From assembly GCA_002189035.1 (NCBI GenBank), contig NEEC01000009.1, forward strand, positions 496,001 to 560,000: DNA of 64,000 bases. The letters are read 5' to 3'. Below, piece after piece: positions 9,888 to 20,716 of this stretch. Position numbers and translations under genes: made by a program. The stretch comes from Utricularia gibba (taxonomy: Eukaryota; Streptophyta; Magnoliopsida; Lamiales; Lentibulariaceae). The notes under the pieces are model-generated. The model was not told where the DNA came from and searched no databases. It was given only the letters and a program-made list of their open reading frames with translations. How positions within the stretch are numbered: the stretch's first letter is position 1; each line of letters begins with the position of its first letter.

Positions 9888-12244
9888 ATGGAGGATGAAG
9901 ATTGTGAGAAGAAAGCCATGGGATGTGGAATGCTGAACGCCCTCTTCGGCAGGAAACGTCGCGCCCCGAGAAGAACCATCTCCACCGGCTCACTTCCCAC
10001 ATCCAATCTCAATCCCTATCATGTTGCGCGTTTTACGAGCACTCCAGCGTCGATTAGCCGCGGAGATGAACGGCTGCCGGCCGAAAAGGGGGTTGCGGGC
10101 GGGGGCCGAGTCATGTTAGGGATGGAAAACAGGGTGTTGGAAGCGAACAGGGCTCCGGCAGGGGCCGGAAGGTTCCTCCGCCGAGAAGCAGAATCTCTGG
10201 GGAGCTCGAAAGCCTGATCACGGACCACCAGAAATCCAACCAGGCCGTGTCGTTCATCCGGGCTTCTTCTGGCAACGTGATGCTGCATGGTAATTTGGGG
10301 AATCTCAGGCATCTTGGAACCAATGGGAACGCGTTGGTTGATGGGAAGCACAAGAGAGCCCATAGGTCCGAAAAGCCTGCTTCCCTGTGCAGAGCCCTGT
10401 CGACGAGGATGGACCCTGAGCAGCTCAAGATACTGGGAAACGAGGACTACAAGAATGGAAGATTTGCAGAAGCTGTGGCTCTCTATGATGCCGCCATTTC
10501 CATTGATCCCAACAAGGCCTCCTACAGAAGCAACAAAAGTGCAGCCTTGTTCGCACTTGGGAAGCTCTGGGATGCTGCTTTCGAGTGCTGCGAGGCCATC
10601 CGAATCGATCCCTTTTACCAACGAGCTCACAACAGATTGGCCACCATATACGTAAGGTAACAGAATCAATCATCCATCCCCTTGGATCCATTCACATCAT
10701 CATTTTACCTCTACTTTGGCTTTGTGTTTCCCAATAGATTAGGTGAAGTGGAGAAGGCTCTGTATCATCAGAAGCAGTCCGGCCCGGAAGCCGATCCCGA
10801 CACCATGAATCGTGCCCGGAAGGTTCATTTCCATTTAGAGAAATGCACAGAAGCGAAGAGACGCCACGATTGGAATATTGTCTTGAAAGAGTCGGGTCTC
10901 GCTATCAAGGCTGGAGCTGACTCTGCACCGCTGGTAAGCTCCAAGTTCCTGGAGTCGGCGTTTGTCATCGGAATCAACTTACTACTTTCTCTTCTTCCGT
11001 CGATGCAAAGATAATCGGTGTGAAAGCAGAAGCCTTGCTGAAGCTCAATAGGGTGGAAGAAGCTATTCAGACAATGGATAATGCTCCTGACCTCAAAATC
11101 GATGAGTGTATCAAGATTTTCGGGCCTGTCGGAAGCGCTATGCTTCTGGTGTATCAATCGCAAGTCGACATGGCTGCGGGGAGGTCGGCTCTGACATTGT
11201 AATAATAAGATCAGCTTCACCACTTGAAACATATGATTCCTACCTATCCCGTGTCTGAAGCAGGTTCGAAGCAGCCATGGAAGTGGCTCAACGTGCTGCT
11301 AAGCTGGATCCGAATAGCAGTGAAGCAAAGGCAATGTCAAGGAGGACGAAGGCGGTGGCCGCAGCCAGAGCAAACGGCAATGACCTCTTCAGGCGGGGGA
11401 GTTACTCAGAGGCGTGCGTTGTTTATGGAGAAGGCCTCAGTCACGATCCTTCCAACGCCATCCTGCTTTGCAACAGAGCGGCCTGCAGATCGAAACTCAG
11501 GCAATACGATAAGGCGATAGCCGACTGCGACAAGGTGCTCCAAATCCGGCCATCGTACCACAAAGCCAGATTAAGAAGAGCAGACTGCTACGCCAAGGTG
11601 ACTTACTTTCATACCTTCAGCAGGCGCACTTCTTTCCTCATCATGGCTGTTGCAATAGACAGGGAAATGGGAAGCATGCCTAGAAGATTGCCAAGCCCTG
11701 ATCAAAGAGAATCCAAAGGATGAGGAAGCACGCAACCTGAGGGATCAAGCCAGTAAACACAGCCAACAACATAAAGACATGAAAGGGAGCAGAATCATCG
11801 TCGTCTCCAGCGATGAAAGCTTCCGAGACTACGTTACATCTCCAGGCATGTATTCATATGATGAGAAGAACCAGAAACACCACAATGAACTCTATCGTAT
11901 CGGTTTTTCCAGGAACCTCGGTCGTACTGTTCCGCAGCAGGCATGGAAACAGAGCAGGTTTGGAGCTTGTGGAGCAACTGAACTACAGATATCCATCAGT
12001 CAACTTCCTCCTGGTAACACTTCGTTTCCATGCAAGTCTGTGTGATTCACTCTTCCTGCAAATTTTCGAACATTGGGGGTCTGTGAAGGTGGAAGTGGAG
12101 GACCATCCGAAGACAACGGAATCCCAGGGAATACATTCATGTCCATGTTTTGCAATATACACAGAGGGATCTAAAGTAGAAGAAATTGCAGGCGACAAGC
12201 ATGCGTTGTTGGAGAGATTGCTACAGAAATACACTGGTTCTTGA
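9888..12244 (+). CDS. TPR repeat-containing thioredoxin-like protein (TTL3-like), one frame break
   Basis: TTL proteins are cytosolic or peripheral-membrane scaffolds with TPR repeats and a C-terminal thioredoxin fold, linked to osmotic-stress tolerance, brassinosteroid signalling and cellulose synthesis. Predicted exons: 9888-10656, 10738-10933, 11011-11183, 11264-11597, 11659-11845, 11913-12013 and 12089-12244. All phases agree if one G is added to the GGGG run at 10161-10164, which joins the N-terminal frame (MGCGMLNALFGRK, RRTISTGSLP) to ISGELESLITDHQKS. The product is then about 638 aa. The N-terminus is low complexity, two TPR blocks follow (DPEQLKILGNEDYKNGRFAE and AAARANGNDLFRRGSYSEA), and the thioredoxin-like end has GTSVVLF and CFAIYTEGSKVEEI without a WCxxC pair, as is usual for TTLs. 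The intron at 11846-11912 starts with GC. The ATG at 9888 is chosen because MGCG follows closely; 9861 and 9918 are alternatives. Confidence 0.88.
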
Positions 12245-13114
12245 TGTGTGTATATTACAATTAAATAATTGAGTTAATAGTTATCCCAATGAAATAATTT
12301 ATTCCAAAAAATATTATTGTTAATCCATATCGTTTTAAAACTATACATAATCGATTCTCAGTCATTCATAATTGGATAAAATTGATCCATATAAAATATC
12401 ACTGTTTCTATAAACAATTTTGTGAAAATTATCCTCGTTATTTTTTTTCCAAAATAAGATTTTTATTTTTTATAATTTAATTTAATTTTTATTGAGGATA
12501 AATATATTCTTTTTTTCTATTTGTATCGCATGTCTAATAAAAGGAGAGATTTAGAAGATAGTGGTAAAATTTGATAATTTACTAAGATTAAAATCTTTTT
12601 ATATTTACTATTGTGAATAATAAATTTTTATATAGTAGGGTGTGAATATATTTCTGATTTGGTGATGAGCCATATAAAACTTTTGTATAATTTTTATTGA
12701 TTTTTCGCTCAATTTATTATTTAGGTAACGATTCCGTACAACATAAACCTTGGTTGATGAGAGAGTTTGAACATTAAGAAGCTAAAGAATTTAATTGAAA
12801 GTTTGCTAGTGAAATGATGATATTATTTAAGTTAGGAAAAATCCATGTAGAAATTAATCATCACTAATATTTATGTTTAGTAGAAGGGTTGATGATTTTA
12901 TAACAATCAAATAGGCTCTTCTTAATGTAGAGCTATTTAGCTTAAATCCACCTTTCCAGTGTGGAATGTCACTTGTATGTCATTTCTATTTGTATATATT
13001 ATTTAGAAATTAATTAAAATTTAATGCTTGACATTGAAAAAAAATATATTATTGAGAATTATTAATATGCCCCTATCCCTATATCTCGTGTGTTGTATCG
13101 GGTACCCGACCCGA
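12245..13114. other. AT-rich intergenic DNA
   Basis: No gene or recognisable repeat structure. This gap separates the convergent 3' ends of the TTL gene (plus strand) and the PLAT gene (minus strand), so transcript ends of both should lie here. Confidence 0.5.
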
Positions 13115-13751
13115 TTAAACCTGACCCAAAAAAACGGGTTCGGATCGGACTATTCTACCCTTGGAACTGGAACCAGCGGGGTTGCAGTTATCCCTGATCG
13201 CCGTCAACTCGTACGGGGGTGCGTCGGATGCAAGCCACTGTTCGACGGCGAGCATCTGCTGCGCGCATTGCCGATGGGCGCCGGAGGACGTGACCTCGAC
13301 GTAGTTGCAGTACCATCCGTGGCCGGAGCCAGATCCGTCGGAGGTGAGATTCATCGCGCAGGCAGGGCACAAAAGGCAAGGCCCACGGCCGCTGAAAATG
13401 TCGAGGTTCCCTCTCTCGAAATAGTCGTGGCCGTAGCCCATTAACCCGCCCCACGATTCCAGATCGCCGATCACGAACCCGGATCCTGCGACGTCGTACA
13501 GCGTCAGGGAGATCGTCGAATCGGTGCCGCCTTTGATGATCGATCCCGTTCTCACGTACACGGTGTACACGCAATCCGATTCCGCCTGCAAAATCCGCCA
13601 TTTCCACGATTCAACGACGCAAACTGATAATCAAAACCAGCTTTTTGTAGGTATACGCATGTAACGTCAACTTTGGAAGAAGACGAAAACTCACAGATAC
13701 GGAGAAGAAGATACAGACACAGACAAAGAGGAAGAGCTTTTCGGTTTCCAT
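13115..13751 (-). CDS. PLAT domain stress protein (PLAT1/PLAT2-like)
   Basis: Plant PLAT proteins are small ER or secretory single-domain proteins induced by abiotic stress and ABA. There are two exons: 13695-13751, encoding a 19-residue hydrophobic leader METEKLFLFVCVCIFFSVS that fits a signal peptide, and 13115-13585, encoding the domain. Together they give 175 aa, close to the roughly 180 aa of the family. Diagnostic stretches are CVYTVYVRTGSIIKGGTDS, FERGNLDIFSGRGPCL, MNLTSDGSG and EQWLASDAPPYELTA. The acceptor TTTGCAG lies directly before AESDCVY and keeps phase 0. Cysteines are abundant, as expected for a secreted fold. The last 20 or so residues are less conserved. The domain assignment is certain; the choice between PLAT1 and PLAT2 orthology is not. 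Confidence 0.92.
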
Positions 13752-13904
13752 CTCTCAAGCTAACGCCGGATCGCACAACTTTCGAATCAAGGGGAAACTG
13801 ATTCACTGCGAGTATTTATAGTAAAACAAAGATGGTGGAGGTTCAGACAAGCTAGAATTGCGGGACGTGGATCTGAAAGGGTATGATCCTGATAGTGTAT
13901 GGAG

Positions 13905-14384
13905 TGCTTAGGATTCTTCAGACGAGTTTTGATGGAAGAAATTGATTGAGGATAAACAGGAGATATGGGATTTTAACTTTGGAATATATGAGATCTGATT
14001 GTAAGGTATGAGAGAGTTTCTGCAGAACTGCACATACAAGAATACTGGGAACTCATATTTATAGGCTTCATATTCGACCGTTGCCGAAGTTACCGTTGTG
14101 TTTGTCAGTTGCTTCATCAACGGGAGGAGACGCTCCTCTTCTCATCACTGCTGTCTTCATCTTGTCGTAGTGCCACTTCGTTGTTGGGCTGAGCCTTCAA
14201 TGGGCCTCCATGAATGCTGGCCTAATGCTTGCAGGGCATGTACAGGTAGGAACCCATCACTAGAAATCCAGTTTGATTTCTATCCCCATTCATCTTCACG
14301 GGAGACTTCTCGTACTCTCGTGCCTTCTTCCCCAACTCTGCAATTCCGTATCCAGCTTCCTCATTTTGAGTTGTGGCAGGATCA
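13905..14384 (-). mobile_element. Ty1/copia LTR fragment (minus orientation)
   Basis: Reverse complemented, this is the long terminal repeat also seen at 14705 and 17729. It reads through GATCCTGCCACAACTC, a TATA-like TATAAATATGAG, and on to an end in ...CCTAAGCA at 13905. It lacks the first 20 or so bases (TGTTAGTGTGTGAAGAAGG) present in the other copies, and joins directly to an RNase H fragment of opposite orientation at 14385. It is the most complete copy at the 3' side, implying a full LTR of about 500 bp. Confidence 0.8.
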
Positions 14385-14704
14385 ACAACTATGTGATGAC
14401 CTGAAGATCAACATCATCAAACCCATAGTGCTGAAAATAGACAATAAATCGGCAATCAGCATTGCTCAAAACCCGATGATGTTCGGACGGACAAAACACG
14501 TAAAAATCAAGTATCATGTACTCAGGGATTATGTTAAAGAAGGATCGATCAAGTTAGATTACTTACCTTCGGAGGAACAGGCTGCAGACATTCTTACGAA
14601 ATGTCTATTTCCAAGAAATTTCAACAGGATCCGCAGCATGCTAGGGCTGAGACCGAATCCGCTGGAGATTAAGCCAGAATCCAAATTCCTTCTTCAAGGA
14701 GGAA
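14385..14704 (+). mobile_element. Ty1/copia RNase H 3' fragment
   Basis: This encodes the last 100 or so residues of a copia polyprotein: the RNase H end with KIDNKSAISIAQNP, GRTKHVKIKYHVLRDYV and the terminal ADILTKCLF...KFLLQGGML. It leads straight into the LTR start TGTTAG at 14705, so here the natural polyprotein-to-3' LTR junction survives. The 5' side is cut at the RNase H codon for LCDDLKI. It is truncated and not functional. Confidence 0.85.
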
Positions 14705-15116
14705 TGTTAGTGTGTGAAGAAGGAATTGATCCTGCCACAACTCAAAATGAGGAAGCTGGATACGGAATTGCAGAGTTGGGGAAGAAGGCACGAGAGTACG
14801 AGAAGTCTCCCGTGAAGATGAATGGGGATAGAAATCAAACTGGATTTCTAGTGATGGGTTCCTACCTGTACAAGCCCTGCAAGCATGAGGCCAGCATTCA
14901 TGGAGGCCCATCGAAGGCTCAGCCCAACAACGAAGTGGCACTACGACAAGATGAAGATAGCAGTGATGAGAAGAGGAGCGTCTCCTCCCGTTGATGAAGC
15001 AACTGACAAACACAACGGTAACTTCGGCAACGGTCGAATATGAAGCCTATAAATATGAGTTCTCAGTATTCTTGTATGTGCAGTTCTTCATAAACTCTCC
15101 CATACCTTACAACCAG
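14705..15116 (+). mobile_element. Ty1/copia LTR fragment (plus orientation)
   Basis: This begins with TGTTAGTGTGTGAAGAAGG and contains the TATA-like TATAAATATGAG near 15047. It stops about 90 bp short of the full LTR end, where it fuses at CTTACAACCAGA to antisense RNase H sequence. It is the outer part of the left arm of the large inverted repeat. Confidence 0.82.
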
Positions 15117-15841
15117 AATTTGGATTCTGGCTTAATCTCCAGCGGATTCGGTCTCAGCGCTAGCATGCTGCGGATCCTGTTGAAATTTCTTGGAAATAGA
15201 CATTTCGTAAGAATGTCTGCAGCCTGTTCCTCCGAAGGTACGTAATCTAGCTTGATCGATCCTTCTTTAACATAATCCCTGAGTACATGATACTTGATTT
15301 TTACGTGTTTTGTCCGTCCGAACATCACCGGGTTTTGAGCAATGCTGATCGCCGATTTATTGTCTATTTTCAGCACTATGGGTTTGATGATGTTGATCTT
15401 CAGGTCATCACATAGTTTTATAATCCACTGAGTATGGTTCGCAGCATAAGCTCCAGCAATGTATTCTGCCTCGGTTGAGGACTGGGCGACCGAGTCTTGT
15501 TTCTTGCTGTTCCAAGAAAATACAGCAGAACCTAGATGAAACAGATATCCTGTGGTGGAGCGACAATCATTATCATCTCCAGCGAAGTCTGAGTCCACAA
15601 AACCCTGCAGGTTAGCTTCTGTCCCCTTTTTAAAATATAACCCAAAATTGATCGTAGCCTTCAGATAGCGAATGATTCTCTTGGCAATCTCCATGTGTAC
15701 CTTGTGAGGTTTGTGCATATACCTTAGAGGAAAGACACAGCGAACGTGATATCAGGGCGCGTGGCCATAAGGTACATTAGGGCCCCTATGATCCTTTGAA
15801 AGTCATGAGGATCACATCACTGGTTATCCATTTGCTTCATC
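15117..15841 (-). mobile_element. Ty1/copia RNase H segment, left arm
   Basis: The minus strand encodes ATRPDITFAV, YLKATINFGLYFKKG, GFVDSDFAGDDNDCRSTTGY, SSTEAEYIAGAYA and the RNase H end SEEQAADILTKCLF. It carries a TGA stop near 15825 where the right arm has TGG. A small deletion breaks the frame before the MHKPHK stretch near 15718. The C-terminus is fused to LTR sequence after KPESKFWL. It is dead. Confidence 0.88.
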
Positions 15842-17009
15842 TTGTGTTTCAGTTTTGGGGGAAACGGTATGGAGCTGTCTTTGGCATGCTGTTGCCCAAA
15901 TCTGAGTATAATATCTTCCATGTATTTCTTTTGATTCAGAAATATGTATTCATCCCCTTGTTGAATTTCCATTCCCAGAAAATAGCATACCATCCCGAGA
16001 TCTGCCAATTCAAATCTGCTTTTCAGTAGCTCCTTCTGTTCTTCAATCTGGTCAGCATTGCTTCCAGTAATGAGTATGTCGTCAACATACAGGGTTATAA
16101 TCACTTTGCCTTTGGAATTCTCCAGGATGTACAACGTGGTGTCATTCTTGCTTCTCATGTAGCCGGATTCTATGAAGTAAGTGTCTATAGTCCCATACCA
16201 CTCCTTGGGTGTCTGTTTTAAGCCGTAAAAGGCCTTTTTCAGTTTCAGTACTTTGTCTTTGCCTGCTTTGATCTCAAATTCGGGCGGCGGATGTACATAG
16301 ACATCCTCGTGGAGTTCCCCATTGAGGAAGGCACATTTTATGTCCAAGTGATACAACTTCCAGCGGAAACTTGCTGCCATTGCTACTACCAATTTTATGG
16401 TGTCGAGGCGAGCGACAGGGGCGAAGGTCTCAACATAGTCTATCCCTGCCCTTTGAAGGTACCCGAGAGCCACCAATCTTGATTTCAGTTTGTTGATAGT
16501 GTAGTCTGGATTCAGTTTCGGTTTTCGAATCCATTTGAGACCAAGAACTCTGGTATTTGCGGGTTTATCGACGACTTCCCATACATCATGCTTTTCAATG
16601 GAGGTCAGTTCCTCATACATCGATTTCTTCCACTCTGGATCTTTTAAGGCTTCTTGATTACTAATAGGCTCATAGATCAAAAGGCACTTGTCGAGAATGT
16701 CTTTGATATATCTATATTTGGGGTGAAGAGGTCGGTCACTGTTATCATGATAATCTTCATTGTTTTCAGGGTCTGTTTCAGAGAAGTGAAGAACATATCG
16801 TGCATAGAGTTCCTTTTCTTTGTCTGTCTCATTGTCATGTGATTCAGAGGCTGATATTTCTTGTAATAATCTAGGGGCGAAACAGGGGTTCCTAGCTGGA
16901 TGAACAATATTTGCTGAATCATCACTGGATTCAGTACCAACTGAGTCTCTGGAGAGGTCCTGCATGTATTCTTCTTGAAGGGTAAGATTAGGGTTGCTTT
17001 CACTAGATG
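15842..17009 (-). mobile_element. Ty1/copia reverse transcriptase segment
   Basis: The minus-strand frame 16965-15817 contains the copia reverse transcriptase core (RVT_2 type). It starts with DPEWKKSMYEELTSIEKHDV, then VLGLKWIRKPK, the DIKCAFLNGELHEDVYV motif, GLKQTPKEW and the catalytic LYVDDILITG. Upstream integrase, protease and gag are missing, and the frame meets stops before RNase H. This is the unique spacer of the inverted repeat. The core motifs are intact, so the insertion is probably not very old. Confidence 0.9.
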
Positions 17010-17728
17010 AAGCAAATGGATAACCAGTGGTGTGATCCTCATGACTTTCAAAGGATCATAGAGGCCCTAATGTACCTTACGGCCACGCGCCCTGATATCA
17101 CGTTCACTGTGTCTTTCCTCTAAGGTATATGCACAAACCTCACAAGGTACACATGGAGATTGCCAAGAGAATCATTCGCTATCTGAAGGCTACGATCAAT
17201 TTTGGGTTATATTTTAAAAAGGGGACAGAAGCTAACCTGCAGGGTTTTGTGGACTCAGACTTCGCTGGAGATGATAATGATTGTCGCTCCACCACAGGAT
17301 ATCTGTTTCATCTAGGTTCTGCTGTATTTTCTTGGAACAGCAAGAAACAAGACTCGGTCGCCCAGTCCTCAACCGAGGCAGAATACATTGCTGGAGCTTA
17401 TGCTGCGAACCATACTCAGTGGATTATAAAACTATGTGATGACCTGAAGATCAACATCATCAAACCCATAGTGCTGAAAATAGACAATAAATCGGCGATC
17501 AGCATTGCTCAAAACCCGGTGATGTTCGGACGGACAAAACACGTAAAAATCAAGTATCATGTACTCAGGGATTATGTTAAAGAAGGATCGATCAAGCTAG
17601 ATTACGTACCTTCGGAGGAACAGGCTGCAGACATTCTTACGAAATGTCTATTTCCAAGAAATTTCAACAGGATCCGCAGCATGCTAGCGCTGAGACCGAA
17701 TCCGTTGGAGATTAAGCCAGAATCCAAA
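17010..17728 (+). mobile_element. Ty1/copia RNase H segment, right arm
   Basis: Plus-strand copy of the RNase H coding segment. The frame 17129-17740 is open from MHKPHKVHMEIAKR through SSTEAEYIAGAY and AADILTKCLF to KFWL, and closes at a stop produced by the abnormal LTR junction. The first bases repeat the last bases of the reverse transcriptase region. It matches the left arm almost base for base. Confidence 0.88.
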
Positions 17729-18142
17729 TTCTGGTTGTAAGGTATGGGAGAGTTTATGAAGAACTGCACATACAAGAATACTGAGAACTCATATTTATAG
17801 GTTTCATATTCGACCGTTGCCGAAGTTACCGTTGTGTTTGTCAGTTGCTTCATCAACGGGAGGAGACGCTCCTCTTCTCATCACTGCTATCTTCATCTTG
17901 TCGTAGTGCCACTTCGTTGTTGGGCTGAGCCTTCGATGGGCCTCCATGAATGCTGGCCTCATGCTTGCAGGGCTTGTACAGGTAGGAACCCATCACTAGA
18001 AATCCAGTTTGATTTCTATCCCCATTCATCTTCACGGGAGACTTCTCGTACTCTCGTGCCTTCTTCCCCAACTCTGCAATTCCGTATCCAGCTTCCTCAT
18101 TTTGAGTTGTGGCAGGATCAATTCCTTCTTCACACACTAACA
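17729..18142 (-). mobile_element. Ty1/copia LTR fragment, right arm (minus orientation)
   Basis: Reverse complement of the LTR, ending at 18142 with the LTR start (CTAACA on the plus strand). It contains the same TATA-like motif as the other copies. Five bases following (AGTTT) do not match the five bases before 13905 (TGGAG), so the cluster as a whole has no evident target duplication. Confidence 0.82.
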
Positions 18143-18379
18143 AGTTTGTGTGGAAAAGGGGTTTATTCTATGTAAGAGTTTTCAAAATCTTTAAAAACAG
18201 TGAAGAATTCATCAGAGGCAGGATGTATTTAAGCAGATTTGGCGAGATGGAAGATTTTTCCAGGTGCCAAAGACCACAAAAACTACTGCTGTTCTTTGAA
18301 AGTTGGGGATGTGCTGCAAATGCGTCCTTGTATGAATTTGAGCTCTCGTTGTCGGAGGCATTGGTGGGGGTGCTTAAGC

Positions 18380-20716
18380 CTAGAAGTCACAAAAACTATG
18401 TCTTTGAGGCACGCAATCTCGAAATTCCATGTTGGCTCCTACACAGGAGAAACCCTTCTCGTATCTTGGATCTTTCCGGCTGCTTGTCTGCACCTCCACA
18501 GCAAAGACGGCGCAGACAGGCCGGTGATCGGAAAATCTTGACTCGCCACGAATATAAGAAAGCTGCTCGATTCCGGAGCCACGCCATAGTATTCTATCAC
18601 ACCTGATAAAAGAAAGAAAATGGCACAGTGCTTCAGGCCAATGAAGCAGGAGATCCAAATTCCAGCATGATTTTACGCACAGATGAATTGGGTGGAAACT
18701 TGCCATGCCGGAGTCCTTCGTTTCTTCTTCGACTTGGTGGTTACTCCGGCGTATGAGTCGGAGTTTTGCGAGTACTTGTAAGTCGGAGGAAACATGATCT
18801 TCCCTTCTTTCCATCCAAGAAACACTCTTCCGCTCTCCCGTTCCCGTCTCAGCTGTTAATTTTATGCACGATCTTTTAAACGGCTTTAAATCTGATGAAA
18901 TTCAATAGTTAAACGTATAAACCAACCTGATCTTTCTCCAAGAGGGTGATCCAATCCTTATCCTCCAACAGGCGGTTTGCTTCTTGATAGTTCGCACAGG
19001 TTCTGTAGTTCAAGTCCCCGAACCAAATCGCACGGCTGAAAGGGATTTCATCATGATCTGTAGGGGTTACTTTTGGACAAAAGCTAAAAGGAATACTCAA
19101 AGCATGCATACTCATGGTCAATGATTCTCTCCGGTACTCTTCTGCTTGATCCTTTGCAAACCCGGACAAAAGTAGTGCTTTTTAGGATTTCCGCCACATC
19201 GGAGTTTCTCTTCAGCTCGTCCCCTTCCTTCTCGCCCGAGGCCAGGTGACTGCAGACGAAGCACAGGCTGGTCTTGTGCAGTGTCATGCTAATCGAAATG
19301 CATCCCTGCAGATTCATCCACGTATGTCATTACATATTTGGTAGTATAAAGTATATCTTCTGACAATGTAAGAAAAGAGTGAGGCAAACAACCTTATTGC
19401 CAAGGTATCCCATGATTCCTCTGCCAATGCAAGAAATTCTGAGGTGACTGATGTGCTTAACCAGCTCTCTCCGTGCCCAGATTGAAAGAAAGATGCCCAC
19501 CATTTGCTTGCTAGCAACAAGCTGATAATGTGGCCTCGACGGGACAGATATTCCGGCCGTCGAAAGGAGATCGTCGATGCTTGGAATAGGATTTCCATCC
19601 AAGGGATCCCTCATCTTCTTGACTCTAGGATTTGAGCATCCTCTGGGACAATTGCACCCTTTAAGACCATGATCATCCACCCTTATGTTCTTGAGAATGT
19701 CTTTGAGTGACGACGGTTTTTTGAACATTTTAGTCGAATTCGAGCTACTGTTCGAATCATGGTACGCCTTGTTTATAGCTTGACTTATCAAGAACAACCA
19801 TTTGGCTGCTGGCTCATTGTCCTCCATCACCAGAACATTCCCTGCGTTCAAGGGAACTATCTCCTGAAACCTGAGATAAAATATCAGATTTTTTTGCTTA
19901 AAAAACACGTTCTTCTGCAAGAGGAAGCATATCAGATTCTTACCCGAGTACATATAAGTCTGCTGAACCTTCCACCTGCAAGAAATCTTCAAGGTTGAGT
20001 CCGAGATTAGGCACGTTCCCTCCAACATTCCACGTCCCAACAAAAACCCTAAAATTTTACCGACAAAAATTGCCTTTTATACTACAGTTAAAAGAATCTT
20101 GAGAGAATCGAAGTCAGCTTTTTTACACAGTACCTGATGTCTTGTAGTACGGTTTCTGGATCCATTGATTCATCAAATGGTGAAAGATCCAGGCTCACGA
20201 TCTCCCCACTGCTATGCCTTTCTGAGAAAACAAACCATTCACAAAAAAAGGCTATCTGGTAAGATCTAAAGCTGCAACAGATCATGAATAAATACCTCTA
20301 GAGGAAGAGGAGGCTGATTCTTCAAGAAAGGCTCTTCTTCTGTATGCCCATTCTGCCCATGACCGCGTGGATGAATAGGGAAATGGAGAAAAGAAGCATC
20401 TGGTTTTTTATCAATTCTAAAGCCGTTACCATCCGATTGAAGGCTGTCTTCTTGTGAGTCTTCCCTGCCGCATTTTTTGGAACTGAAAATCTTCGGGATG
20501 ATGAACTTTTTTTGTTGTCAACAGAAACCAACGAAATCCGGGTCAAAATGAATTGGTAAAACAATAAATGCAACAGTGTTGGGTGACTACAAGTACCATC
20601 TTTTTCCGTTCAACTTTTGGGGGTGACGGTGGTGGGCTACCGCCGGAGCCGTCGTCTCCGCCGATGATGTTCGTCATGTTATCGTCATCGGCGGGCATGT
20701 CATCAATGAATGACAT
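18380..20716 (-). CDS. Type I inositol polyphosphate 5-phosphatase (IP5P)
   Basis: This enzyme removes the 5-phosphate from soluble inositol phosphates and/or phosphoinositides, ending IP3-type signals. Nine exons: 20597-20716, 20296-20505, 20134-20255, 19944-20048, 19393-19870, 19112-19305, 18927-19035, 18704-18852 and 18380-18602. Phases agree and give 569 aa. Landmarks in order are KIFSSKKCG near the N-terminus, [41 protein letters not shown], the catalytic IWFGDLNYR and [11 protein letters not shown], then [11 protein letters not shown]. Both catalytic motifs are complete. The intron at 18603-18703 uses a GC donor (ATG|GCAAGT), needed to join PAW to CDRIL. The exon 3 acceptor at 20255 is the least certain boundary. 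The N-terminal part and the NEPAAKW stretch suggest the IP5P8/IP5P10 subgroup, from memory. The copia cluster lies only 240 bp beyond the stop codon. Confidence 0.93.

Larger units (their letters stand above)
14705..18142. repeat. Large inverted repeat, arms about 1.13 kb, spacer about 1.17 kb
   Basis: The left arm 14705-15841 and the right arm 17010-18142 are reverse complements with only scattered base differences. Each arm holds a partial LTR outside and an RNase H segment inside. The spacer 15842-17009 holds a single minus-strand reverse transcriptase segment. Both arms share the same abnormal LTR/RNase H junction, so one arm was copied from the other after that junction formed. Transcription through it would give a hairpin RNA with a stem of about 1.1 kb. 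Confidence 0.85.

Noticed and set aside
10019-10669. 216-codon minus-strand frame opposite TTL exon 1
   Set aside because: It is the antisense shadow of a GC-rich exon. The plus strand has clear TPR family sequence with consistent splice phases.
14098-14994. 298-codon plus-strand open frame
   Set aside because: It reads through an inverted LTR, the RNase H end and another LTR. Only the RNase H part is real coding sequence; the rest is open by chance because of the mosaic.
13905-18142. A single full-length copia element with two LTRs in direct orientation
   Set aside because: The LTR copies alternate in orientation, gag, protease and integrase are absent, and the flanking five-base sequences do not match.
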